A stretch of DNA of 7,965 nt from JBDTCS01 sp039923455 (GTDB taxonomy: Bacteria; Bacteroidota; Ignavibacteria; Palsa-1295), in contig JBDTCS010000170.1 of NCBI GenBank assembly GCA_039923455.1, positions 1-7,965 of the forward strand, written 5' to 3'. The first letter of the stretch is position 1. Every line of letters starts with the position of its first letter. Positions 1 to 6,403 of this stretch are shown here, piece after piece. Below the pieces are notes generated by a model that had not been told where the DNA came from, did not search any database, and worked only from the letters and a program-made list of their open reading frames with translations. The translations under genes were made by a program, and so were the position numbers.

Positions 1-714
1 CGCGAGCATGGTACGATGTGTGTTTCGATAATCCTCGCCCTCGATACGAAGTGTCGCGAAACGATCGGTGAGCTCTCCAAGCTCGTGACGAAAATCCTCG
101 ACAGAAAACCTTCCTTCACCGAGTGCACCGGGCGGAGTGTTCGAACTCGTTAATACCAAAACGCCCGCATCCATCAGTTGCCGCAAAAGATTCGTCGAGA
201 TACGCGTGTTGGCAGGGTCGTCAAGTTCGAACTCATCGAGCACCAAGAGTTCATAGTGTCGGAGCGTCTCGAAAGTTTTTTTGAGCGTCTCCAATCCCAC
301 GAGAAACATCAACTCTTGAAATGTGAGATATGCCTTCGTGCCGGAGTGTGTATGATAGGCGGCTGCGAGTAGGTGCGTTTTGCCGATTCCAAATCCACCA
401 TCCAGATACAAGCCCTGCTTCATCACAGAAGCTTCATCGCTTGACTTACCAAACCGAAATAGTTTTGCGAATCCGGACGTAGTAGGTTTGTACCGCTGAG
501 CAAACAGCTTTACAGCATGACTCGCTTCCGATTGCGAAGGGAATAGTGGATCGGGGCTGTAATTTTCGAATCGTGCATTTGCAAAGTGATGCGGAGGAAG
601 CAGCGTCTCAAGAATATCGCGAGGCTCGACACGTTTCGAAACAAGCGCACGAAAATCCTCGGCAGTATCTGCGCGCTGATCGGCCTCGTTTGGTAGTAGT
701 TTGTTTTGTGTCAT
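1..714 (-). CDS. zapE: ZapE/AFG1-like P-loop ATPase (C-terminus cut by window edge)
   Basis: The minus strand reads through 238 codons and leaves the window still in frame. Family members are cytoplasmic ATPases; in E. coli ZapE acts at the division ring, and the eukaryotic relative AFG1/LACE1 is mitochondrial. Seen: Walker A GGFGIGKTH (about residues 107-115), Walker B LLVLDEFELDDP, then SSNTPPGALGEGRF and LRIEGEDYR, all typical of the family. The wording (LYLDGGFGIGKTHLL, SNTPPGAL) resembles the actinobacterial-type branch more than E. coli ZapE, judged from memory. ATG at 714 is the only ATG in this frame after the stop at 772-774; GGAAG lies about 10 bases upstream. A second frame upstream, starting at 820, could be the true N-terminus (see findings). 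The gene is divergent from the secreted-protein gene at 894. Family is confident; a role in division is inferred from homology only. Confidence 0.93.
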   Translation of the reverse strand, partial: MTQNKLLPNEADQRADTAEDFRALVSKRVEPRDILETLLPPHHFANARFENYSPDPLFPSQSEASHAVKLFAQRYKPTTSGFAKLFRFGKSSDEASVMKQGLYLDGGFGIGKTHLLAAAYHTHSGTKAYLTFQELMFLVGLETLKKTFETLRHYELLVLDEFELDDPANTRISTNLLRQLMDAGVLVLTSSNTPPGALGEGRFSVEDFRHELGELTDRFATLRIEGEDYRNTHRTMLA

Positions 715-893
715 AAACTCGCGGGCTTCCGCACACTTTTTGGACGAGAATAGTTTCAGAAGGTGTTTTTGTCATCGTGGCCGAAATATGTGATCCTAAG
801 TCATCGACAGGCGAAAACATGTGTCTCTATTAATAGTATTCGTATTATTGCAATGTTGTTGTGAACACCTAAAGGATCGAAAACTTACTCAGA

Positions 894-2714
894 ATGAAAA
901 TCTGGCGCTCTACCTCGCTTATTATATTGCTATTGCTCGCTTTTTCGCAGGCGAATGGGCAAAGCTTTTCTACACCCGTAAAAGTCAATAGCGGAGCCTC
1001 CGGTACCGAAGAGACCGACCCAACGATGCATGTTACCGGCAACGGGACGATTTATGTCAGCTGGTACGATATCAATCAAGATATTTATTTCTCCCGTTCG
1101 ATCGATGGAGGCCTCACCTTCGCTCCAAAAATCTCCGTGACGAAGCATGTCGAGAATAACATCTATGAGACGATGTTCCAACGTTCACCGAAGTTTGCGG
1201 TCGATACGAAAGGTGTGATTCACATGGTCTGGACGGAAGCGCGTGTGAAATCGCAAACCGATGTCTGGTATGTTAACTCGACCGACAACGGGAAGACGTG
1301 GTCGATGCCGAAGAGCATCATGGATCCTGACGACAGTCAAAAATACGCGCAAGATTTTGTCGCGATCGCGTGTGATTCGAGCGATAGACTCTATGTAAGC
1401 TTCCTCGATTTTAGAATGTCGGCTCGCAAAGTTTCGACGAATGCTCAGCTATTCATGTTGCGCAGTCTGGATGGCGGTGCCACGTGGTCGAATGCGATCA
1501 AGGCCAACAATATGCCGGGCGGTATCGGTGGTACGTGCGAGTGTTGCAAACAAGATATCGTCGCGAGTCCATCGGGCAATCTCTATATCGGCTTTCGTTC
1601 GAACATCAAAAACAAGCGTGATATCTTTATCGCACGTTCGCGAGATCGTGGCACGACCTGGGATCCTATCATTCAAGCACAGCTTGGTGATTGGATGATT
1701 CAAGAGTGTCCCGTCACCGGACCGAATCTTGTGCTCGATAACAAGGAGAACCTCCATATCGCGTGGCGTGATCAGCGCGATGCCGTGGGTCGTGACATTG
1801 TATATTACACGATGCTGCGCAAAGGTGACACCGCCGTTTTTCCAAATCGTGCGATCAGCTCGTTGACAAATCAAGCCGCCGATTGGCCGGACATTGGTGC
1901 GACGGATAACGGAGTCTTGTTCTCGATCTATCAATCGAACGATCTCGCGAAAGAACTACGATTCACATTTTCAAGCGACGGCGGAAATTCTTGGACGCCG
2001 AACGCCACAGTCGTTGGCACCAACTCCAGTCAAGAGTTCGCGAATGTCGAATATGACAAGGCCGGAAATTTCTACATGCTTTGGAAAGACACGCGCAACG
2101 ATGCAGGTGATATCTATTTTTCAAAAGTCACAAAGATGCCAGCGCCGGTGGCGCCACCACAGGTGACGATTTTGAATAAGAAAATTATTGACCCATCCAA
2201 ACAAAAGCTCATCTGGCATTTGCCACAAGCTTACTCCGACTATGCGTGGTTTGATGTTCGCTTACTGAATGTAACCGCTATTGAGGCGGACTCGATCATC
2301 GGCACGCGCGATACGACTTGGATCAGCAAGAATGTTCAAGGAGGAGTCTTGCATTATTCGATCACGGCGCACACACTCACTGGCTCATCGACTATTGTCG
2401 ATAGCGTGAATTTGTTGGTGACTGGTGGAGTGTCGGATCGCACTGCAGCGGCACAGACCTTACAACTCTTTCCAAATCCGATCAGTGCGAACGCGACGCA
2501 GACTACTCTTGCTTTTCATCAAGCGAATATGGGTAAAGCAACAATTTTTCTTACCGATGATTTGGGACGCTCCGTTCTGGAAGCCGCCAAAACATTTGTC
2601 GCCGGGGATCAGAGTTGGAAGCTTGAGTTAAATAATTTGCCACCAGGCCTTTACGAATGTATACTCCGACATGATGGAGTTGACGAAGTGGCAAAGCTTG
2701 TTCTGGCTCACTAA
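894..2714 (+). CDS. Secreted Asp-box beta-propeller (sialidase-like fold) protein with T9SS C-terminal sorting domain
   Basis: 606 residues. Residues 1-23 form a signal peptide (MKIWR, then a hydrophobic run ending near ANGQ). Residues about 24-412 carry five Asp-box motifs (S-x-D-x-G-x-x-[WF]) at about 69-76, 129-136, 191-198, 249-256 and 360-367, spaced as in a sialidase/BNR propeller. Residues about 417-510 look like a fibronectin-III-type beta domain. Residues about 523-606 match the T9SS type A sorting domain: LFPNP near 525, DDLGR near 555, LPPGLYE near 582 and a terminal KLVL. The protein is therefore expected to cross the inner membrane by Sec and the outer membrane by T9SS, then be released or anchored at the surface. 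No FRIP motif or arginine triad of true sialidases was recognised, so enzyme activity is not supported; binding or a different hydrolase activity is possible. Cysteines are concentrated in TCECC (214-218) and ECPVTGP (271-277). The ATG lacks a nearby Shine-Dalgarno (AAAGGA is about 17 bases away). Confidence 0.92.
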   Translation: MKIWRSTSLIILLLLAFSQANGQSFSTPVKVNSGASGTEETDPTMHVTGNGTIYVSWYDINQDIYFSRSIDGGLTFAPKISVTKHVENNIYETMFQRSPKFAVDTKGVIHMVWTEARVKSQTDVWYVNSTDNGKTWSMPKSIMDPDDSQKYAQDFVAIACDSSDRLYVSFLDFRMSARKVSTNAQLFMLRSLDGGATWSNAIKANNMPGGIGGTCECCKQDIVASPSGNLYIGFRSNIKNKRDIFIARSRDRGTTWDPIIQAQLGDWMIQECPVTGPNLVLDNKENLHIAWRDQRDAVGRDIVYYTMLRKGDTAVFPNRAISSLTNQAADWPDIGATDNGVLFSIYQSNDLAKELRFTFSSDGGNSWTPNATVVGTNSSQEFANVEYDKAGNFYMLWKDTRNDAGDIYFSKVTKMPAPVAPPQVTILNKKIIDPSKQKLIWHLPQAYSDYAWFDVRLLNVTAIEADSIIGTRDTTWISKNVQGGVLHYSITAHTLTGSSTIVDSVNLLVTGGVSDRTAAAQTLQLFPNPISANATQTTLAFHQANMGKATIFLTDDLGRSVLEAAKTFVAGDQSWKLELNNLPPGLYECILRHDGVDEVAKLVLAH

Positions 2715-2718
2715 ATAG

Positions 2719-2750
2719 TTTTGTGCAGAGAAAAAATCTGCGTATTTTTG
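2719..2750 (+). promoter_or_regulatory. FCB-type promoter, TTTTG-N19-TATTTTTG
   Basis: The -33 element TTTTG (2719-2723) and -7 element TATTTTTG (2743-2750) are 19 bases apart, which fits the Bacteroidota primary-sigma consensus TTTG/TAnnTTTG. Transcription would start near 2757 and read the DNA-binding protein gene, leaving a leader of about 75 bases to GTG 2833 or about 155 bases to ATG 2911. Inferred from consensus match and placement. Confidence 0.55.
2725..2749 (+). terminator. Weak intrinsic terminator-like hairpin after the propeller gene
   Basis: GCAGA (2725-2729) pairs with TCTGC (2737-2741) around a seven-base A-rich loop, followed by GTATTTTT. It starts 11 bases after the TAA at 2712-2714. 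The five-base stem is short, so efficiency is doubtful. The same bases overlap the candidate promoter at 2719-2750. Confidence 0.4.
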
Positions 2751-2760
2751 CCGTATGTCC

Positions 2761-2792
2761 AGAAAACCCGCTTTCCAGAAATCGGGGTTTCT
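2761..2792 (+). other. Imperfect hairpin in the leader of the HTH gene
   Basis: AGAAAACCCG (2761-2770) pairs with CGGGGTTTCT (2783-2792) with one A-G mismatch; an inner TTT/AAA pairing closes on a four-base loop. It lies just after the predicted transcription start near 2757. There is no T-tract, so it may be a 5' leader stabiliser or part of the upstream gene's 3' end rather than a classical terminator. Confidence 0.5.
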
Positions 2793-2832
2793 CTTAGAGC
2801 CGCAGTTGGCCTGTGAATTGCAGGAAAGGTAG

Positions 2833-3291
2833 GTGAATACTTGGAGTAAGGATTTTGTTAGTTTTCACCAACCGCTCAGCCTGGCTGAGTGCATCGGAGA
2901 GTTGCAGTTTATGAATACAATAACACCTTTTGGATCACCCAATAGTCCCTCTATTGGATACGTAGCCGGTAATGGCCGATTTGAAAAACACATAAGTAAA
3001 TCAAGTTCTGAAATGAATGAAGCATCAGTAAACGGTATAGTGACAACGGCAGCGCCATCTGTTCCGGATTACCGCGACGAACTTCGCGAACTTCTGGATA
3101 AAGCGCATAACGAACGCGGACTCACACGCTATCGTCTTTGCAAACAGATGGGCATTGATAGTGGTACGCTTTCGAACGTGCTTGCGAAACGCAGACATTT
3201 TTCGCTCGATAAACTCGAGCAGATTCTTGCACTGCTTGGATATCGCATGATGTTCGCACCACTTAGCGAGACGCCGAACGTTGGATCGTAA
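2833..3291 (+). CDS. Cro/C1-type (XRE) helix-turn-helix DNA-binding protein
   Basis: 152 residues from GTG 2833, or 126 from ATG 2911. The C-terminal half, about residues 79-143, is a compact XRE fold: DELRELLDKA, then the helix-turn-helix at about 99-118 (TRYRLCKQMGIDSGTLSNVL), then LDKLEQILALLGYRM. It should bind DNA as a small repressor or antitoxin-like regulator. The N-terminal 75 residues are Ser/Gly/Asn-rich, have no recognisable domain and are probably disordered or partly non-coding. Start choice is open: GTG 2833 has AGGAAAGG only 3 bases upstream; ATG 2911 has GGAGAG (2896-2901) at a good 9-base spacing; ATG 3013 lacks a clear site. I favour ATG 2911. No toxin gene adjoins it, so a toxin-antitoxin role is not supported. 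It is preceded by its own promoter and followed by a strong hairpin, so it is probably monocistronic. Confidence 0.75.
   Translation: MNTWSKDFVSFHQPLSLAECIGELQFMNTITPFGSPNSPSIGYVAGNGRFEKHISKSSSEMNEASVNGIVTTAAPSVPDYRDELRELLDKAHNERGLTRYRLCKQMGIDSGTLSNVLAKRRHFSLDKLEQILALLGYRMMFAPLSETPNVGS
2875..2889. repeat. Perfect palindrome CTCAGCC-T-GGCTGAG
   Basis: Seven-base arms around a single central T. It lies 21 bases before ATG 2911 and just upstream of its Shine-Dalgarno. It could be an operator for the adjacent XRE protein, or an RNA hairpin in its leader. Confidence 0.5.
2939..2957. repeat. Perfect inverted repeat CCAATAG-N5-CTATTGG
   Basis: Seven-base arms separated by TCCCT. It lies 28 bases after ATG 2911, inside the poorly conserved 5' part of the HTH reading frame. 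The size and symmetry fit a dimeric repressor site, but the sequence differs from the palindrome at 2875-2889, so the two are unlikely to be bound by the same protein. Confidence 0.45.
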
Positions 3292-3378
3292 ACGCGTTTA
3301 AACATAACGCCGAGATATTCTTCGATCACAGAGATTCAGCCTAACATACTGTAATGCGCAAATACGTGCATCACAGCG

Positions 3379-3415
3379 GGCTTCGAAATGCATAGTTTCG
3401 AAGCCTTGTTTTGTG
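3379..3415 (+). terminator. Strong intrinsic-terminator-like hairpin
   Basis: GGCTTCGAAA (3379-3388) and TTTCGAAGCC (3396-3405) form a perfect ten-base stem with a seven-base loop, followed by TTGTTTTGTG. It probably ends the HTH transcript about 90 bases after its stop. Its T-rich tail contains GTG 3413, the start assigned to the next gene, so it could instead mask that start or attenuate that gene. The 3292-3378 stretch before it holds nothing firm; a 13-codon ORF (ATG 3354, MRKYVHHSGLRNA) ends with TAG in the hairpin loop. Confidence 0.7.
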
Positions 3416-4291
3416 CCGTTCAGTTTTTTTGTGATCGTGTCTTTGTTGTTGCTCGGTCCGATACATCTTCGAGCGCAAACGTCACAGGATGGCGTTGCGA
3501 CCGATTCGACACGGCTCATCAGCCCTGTTGTTGCCTCTATCATACCCGCAATCACACTCGGTGGTGCGGTCTATGAAAACTACGCTGACTTTTGGCGCAA
3601 CGCGAATCGTGTTCCGTTTTACTTCAGCAACGATCCACCCTACGCGATGCACAACGACAAGTTGGGGCATGCGTTCTTCACGGCGATGACGGGGGATGTG
3701 ATCGCACTTGCCTATCGCAATGCCGGATTGAACGACACAACTTCCGCGTGGCTCGGCGGCGGTTTTGCATTCTTAACGGAGTTTGTTGTCGAGATCGAAG
3801 ATGGATTTCGCGGTGGGAGCGATGCATTCGGTTTTTCACCTGGTGACCTCGCCGCAGATATCATCGGCGGTTCGCTTCCGATTCTCAAAGTGTATTCACC
3901 ATTCATTCGCAAGCTCTCGTATAAAACAAGTCTCTGGCCGTCCGTGCCGTTAAAGGCGGGTGCATACGGAAGCATACTCGGCGACGATGAGAGTCATTTC
4001 TATTGGATGAGTTATGACGTGCATGATGATCTGCATACGATCGGTTGGCCGAAGTGGTTGAACTTCACCGTCGGCTATGGCGTCGAGCATCTCGACAACG
4101 TCTATCTGCCGGTCGGTTGGAGTAACGGAGAACGCAGCGCGCAACTCTATCTTGGATTGGATCTCAATCCAAAGGGTTTTCCGATCGAGGGCAAAGCGTG
4201 GGAAATCATTGCCGAGATCATCAGCCACTACAAGATCCCATTCCCGGCATTGCAGGTCATGCCACGTGTTAAGTGGTGGTGGTTGAAATAA
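3413..4291 (+). CDS. Exported DUF2279-family protein (YfiM-like)
   Basis: 292 residues from GTG 3413. Residues 4-22 are a hydrophobic export signal ending LRAQ; cleavage near residue 21 is likely and there is no lipobox cysteine. The DUF2279 core lies at about 68-157: NDKLGHAF (81-88), a helix, then LGGGFAFLTEFVVEIEDGF (114-132), SDAFGFSPGDLAADIIGG (136-153). The family is known by this D-K-x-G-H...E...D-G-F...D-x-A-x-N/D pattern; its function is not established. The remainder (160-292) is beta-rich and aromatic, as in longer Bacteroidota relatives, and may be a small outer-membrane or periplasmic domain. The N-terminus has no lysine or arginine, no ATG and no Shine-Dalgarno, so the start is suspect; GTG 3431 or 3437 also works, or an upstream ATG 3388 if a seven-T tract has slipped. 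It converges on the rluE-like gene with a 24-base gap. Confidence 0.8.
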   Translation: MPFSFFVIVSLLLLGPIHLRAQTSQDGVATDSTRLISPVVASIIPAITLGGAVYENYADFWRNANRVPFYFSNDPPYAMHNDKLGHAFFTAMTGDVIALAYRNAGLNDTTSAWLGGGFAFLTEFVVEIEDGFRGGSDAFGFSPGDLAADIIGGSLPILKVYSPFIRKLSYKTSLWPSVPLKAGAYGSILGDDESHFYWMSYDVHDDLHTIGWPKWLNFTVGYGVEHLDNVYLPVGWSNGERSAQLYLGLDLNPKGFPIEGKAWEIIAEIISHYKIPFPALQVMPRVKWWWLK

Positions 4292-4314
4292 TAGTTGTGG
4301 TTGAAATAATATTT
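4279..4314 (+). repeat. 18-base tandem duplication across a stop codon
   Basis: The unit GTGGTTGAAATAATAGTT (4279-4296) is repeated at 4297-4314 with one difference (GTT to TTT at the end). It covers the last codons and TAA of the DUF2279 gene. Since 18 is a multiple of three, the second copy repeats the WLK-stop codons in frame behind the first stop, which is followed directly by TAG. Confidence 0.85.
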
Positions 4315-4315
4315 T

Positions 4316-4945
4316 TTAGAGATCGATCTCTTCTCGTTGGATTTCCTTCCAACTTCCAAGTTCTATCCCTTCGAGCTTCAAATTCCCGATGCTTGTGCGA
4401 ATGAGTCGGAGCACAGGAAATTTCAGCAAGCCCATCATTCGGCGCACCTGACGATTTTTGCCTTCCGTCAGTGTGATCCGCATCCAGGTAGTCGGAATAC
4501 TTTTGCGAGTGCGAATGGGGGGAATGCGTTCTTCGATATCAGGAGCGATGGCAAGGATTTCTCCCTTCGCAGGTTTCGCATCGTAATCCGGAAGTGGCAG
4601 ACCAAGTGCGAGTGCATCGACAACATGATGCGTCGGGGTGCCTTCGACTTGGATCAAATAGGTCCGCTCGTGACCGCATTCGGGATCGAGCAATTCTTTG
4701 ATCAACGGGCCATCGTTGGTGAGTAAGAGCAAGCCTTCGGAGTCTTTATCGAGTCTTCCGGCAGCATAAATTCCGGCAGGTAACGCGAAATCGGCAAGCG
4801 TTCGCTGCCCCGGATGGTCCGGTGTGAACTGCGAAAGTACACCAAATGGCTTATGAAAAAGTATATACCGCTCAGCCGCCGGCTTTGGCGTTAGCACCCC
4901 TCGCACGACCTTTTCCCCCGAACTCTGTTTTAATTTTAACTCCAT
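4316..4945 (-). CDS. rluE: 23S rRNA pseudouridine synthase, RluE-like (RsuA family)
   Basis: 209 residues, cytoplasmic. RsuA-family enzymes isomerise one uridine in rRNA; E. coli RluE modifies U2457 of 23S rRNA. Seen: FHKPFGVLSQFT (30-41), the catalytic motif GRLDKDSEGLLLLTNDG with nucleophile Asp66, TYLIQVEGTP (95-104), PPIRTRKSIPTTWMRI (142-157), and EGKNRQVRRMMG (161-172). The PPIR-RKSIPT-W segment and the QFT after the first motif are features of RluE rather than RsuA, RluB or RluF. The N-terminal S4 domain of those relatives is absent, as in RluE. ATG 4945 gives a normal length; the short N-terminal extension before residue 26 is basic. The spacer to acetate kinase (4946-5033) is divergent and contains a ten-base palindrome AGAACGTTCT near 4973-4982; no consensus promoter was found. 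Target position is inferred from homology. Confidence 0.93.
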   Translation of the reverse strand: MELKLKQSSGEKVVRGVLTPKPAAERYILFHKPFGVLSQFTPDHPGQRTLADFALPAGIYAAGRLDKDSEGLLLLTNDGPLIKELLDPECGHERTYLIQVEGTPTHHVVDALALGLPLPDYDAKPAKGEILAIAPDIEERIPPIRTRKSIPTTWMRITLTEGKNRQVRRMMGLLKFPVLRLIRTSIGNLKLEGIELGSWKEIQREEIDL

Positions 4946-5033
4946 AGAAGTCTACGAATGAAGAGCGCGCGAAGAACGTTCTCTAAATCTCACGCAAGGA
5001 ATAATGTTAGCGCATTTTTGGAAAAAATAGTAC

Positions 5034-6329
5034 ATGAATATCCTCGTACTCAACGCCGGCTCATCGAGTTTGAAATTTCAGGTGATCGAAACGAGTCTGG
5101 ATGCAATTCAGCATGATACCGATCGGACGCTTGCTTCAGGCCTCATCGAGCGCATCGGTTCGCAAGCGCTCGTGACGCTCAACCGGCATGGTGAGAACGG
5201 CAAGCCGGAAAAAACCTGGAAGAGTGCGCAAGCGCTCCGGAATTTCAATGCTGCGATTGATCTTGTGCTTCGGTGGCTCGTCTCAGATGCATCCGAGATC
5301 CCGAGTATCAAGTCGCTGGCCGACATTCATGCGATCGGGAACCGCGTCGTGCATGGTGGCGAAAAATTTACCAAGTCGGTTGTCATTACCGATGATGTCA
5401 TGCGCGCACTCGAAGATATGATCGAACTTGCGCCGCTGCATAATCCGGCGAACATCGCAGGCATTCGTGCCGCGAGGGAATTACTTGGCGTGGGCGTTCC
5501 GCAAGTCGCGGTTTTCGATACGGCGTTTCATCATACGCTGCCCGAGCACGCGTATCTCTATGCGATCCCCTATCAATACTATCGTCGGTACAAGATTCGT
5601 CGCTATGGATTCCATGGCACCTCGCATCGTTATGTGGCGTATAAATATCGGAAGATGCTCGGGCTCGAACGGACGAACACGCATGCAATTTCTTTGCATT
5701 TGGGTAATGGCTGCAGCGCTTGCGCGATCACACGCGGCGACTCCATTGATACTTCGATGGGTCTCACGCCGCTCGAAGGGCTCGTGATGGGTACGCGCTC
5801 CGGAGATGTTGATCCGGCGGTCATTGAGTATATGGCGCTGAAGGAAGGCATGTCGATCGAGGAGGTCGATTCGGTGCTGAACAGACTTTCGGGCTTGCTT
5901 GGAATTAGCGGACTCACGAATGATATGCGCGAGTTGCTCGAAGAAGAACGCGAACACAACGATCGGCGAGCGCGGCTTGCGATCGATCTTTTTTGTTATC
6001 GCGCAAGAAAATATATCGGAAGTTATCTTGCATCCATTGCGGCTGCAAATCCGGATGTCCGCGCGGTTGCAGTGATCTTCACCGGAGGCATTGGCGAAAA
6101 CTCCTCTGAGATTCGCTCGCGCATAACGCAGGGACTCGAGTGGTTCGGACTGGAACTCGATCCCGAAAAAAATCAAAAGGCAGTCGGTGGTTGGGCCGGA
6201 TGCATTTCCAAAGACGCTCCCCCATCCGACCGCCCGTCGCTCAAAGCCTACGTCATACCAACTAACGAAGAACTCCTCATCGCCCGCGACACACTGCGCT
6301 CGATCGAGAATATTCCGCAACGATTTTAA
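5034..6329 (+). CDS. ackA: Acetate kinase
   Basis: 431 residues, cytoplasmic. It interconverts acetate plus ATP with acetyl phosphate plus ADP, and with phosphotransacetylase links acetyl-CoA to acetate and ATP formation. Seen: N-terminal LVLNAGSSSLKF with Asn7, Ser10, Ser12 and Lys14; GNRVVHGG with Arg104; PLHNPAN; AVFDTAFHHTLP with catalytic Asp162; RRYGFHGTSHRYV with His194; LHLGNGCSACAI; GLTPLEGLVMGTRSGDVDP with Arg255; FTGGIGENS (349-357); and TNEELLIARDT with Glu412. All residues expected in the active site are present. It is about 30 residues longer than the usual 400, partly from GGWAGCISKDAPPSDRP near 385-401. No phosphotransacetylase gene adjoins it here. ATG 5034 aligns with the family N-terminus; only a weak GGAAAAA lies upstream. 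Nearest promoter-like motif, CATTTTTG at 5013-5020, has one mismatch and no -33 element. Confidence 0.98.
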   Translation: MNILVLNAGSSSLKFQVIETSLDAIQHDTDRTLASGLIERIGSQALVTLNRHGENGKPEKTWKSAQALRNFNAAIDLVLRWLVSDASEIPSIKSLADIHAIGNRVVHGGEKFTKSVVITDDVMRALEDMIELAPLHNPANIAGIRAARELLGVGVPQVAVFDTAFHHTLPEHAYLYAIPYQYYRRYKIRRYGFHGTSHRYVAYKYRKMLGLERTNTHAISLHLGNGCSACAITRGDSIDTSMGLTPLEGLVMGTRSGDVDPAVIEYMALKEGMSIEEVDSVLNRLSGLLGISGLTNDMRELLEEEREHNDRRARLAIDLFCYRARKYIGSYLASIAAANPDVRAVAVIFTGGIGENSSEIRSRITQGLEWFGLELDPEKNQKAVGGWAGCISKDAPPSDRPSLKAYVIPTNEELLIARDTLRSIENIPQRF

Positions 6330-6350
6330 GCGTTTGGGCTGCTAACGAAC

Positions 6351-6381
6351 GGTGGTCGAAGGATTCGAAGTCGTATGTTTG
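6351..6381 (+). promoter_or_regulatory. Candidate FCB-type promoter for the restriction-modification gene
   Basis: TATGTTTG (6374-6381) is an exact match to the -7 element TAnnTTTG. The -33 position, 19 bases upstream (6352-6354), is GTG, one mismatch from TTG. Transcription would start near 6388, leaving about 15 bases before ATG 6404. No clear terminator follows acetate kinase in 6330-6373, so read-through is also possible. Confidence 0.35.
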
Positions 6382-6403
6382 CCTATAACTTATTCAATAC
6401 AAA

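Noticed and set aside
843..850. TATTATTG as a promoter -7 element for the propeller gene
   Set aside because: One mismatch to TAnnTTTG and no TTG at the right distance upstream.
1449..1934. 161-codon open frame antisense to the propeller gene
   Set aside because: The opposite strand codes for Asp-box repeats; this frame shows no domain or start signal.
2833..3291. Antitoxin of a toxin-antitoxin pair
   Set aside because: No toxin-like ORF adjoins it; the next gene is a DUF2279 exported protein behind a strong hairpin.
3296..3303. GTTTAAAC palindrome after the HTH gene stop
   Set aside because: Eight bases, no extension of symmetry and no second copy; chance is sufficient.
4337..4726. 129-codon plus-strand frame opposite the rluE-like gene
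   Set aside because: The minus strand has all pseudouridine synthase motifs; this is its shadow.
4973..4982. AGAACGTTCT palindrome between rluE-like and ackA genes as a LexA box
   Set aside because: It lacks the spacer of known LexA sites and neither neighbour is an SOS gene.
5481..6320. 279-codon open frame antisense to acetate kinase
   Set aside because: It lies fully inside a confidently identified gene, has no recognisable domain and is rich in Arg, Ile and Cys as expected of a complementary frame.
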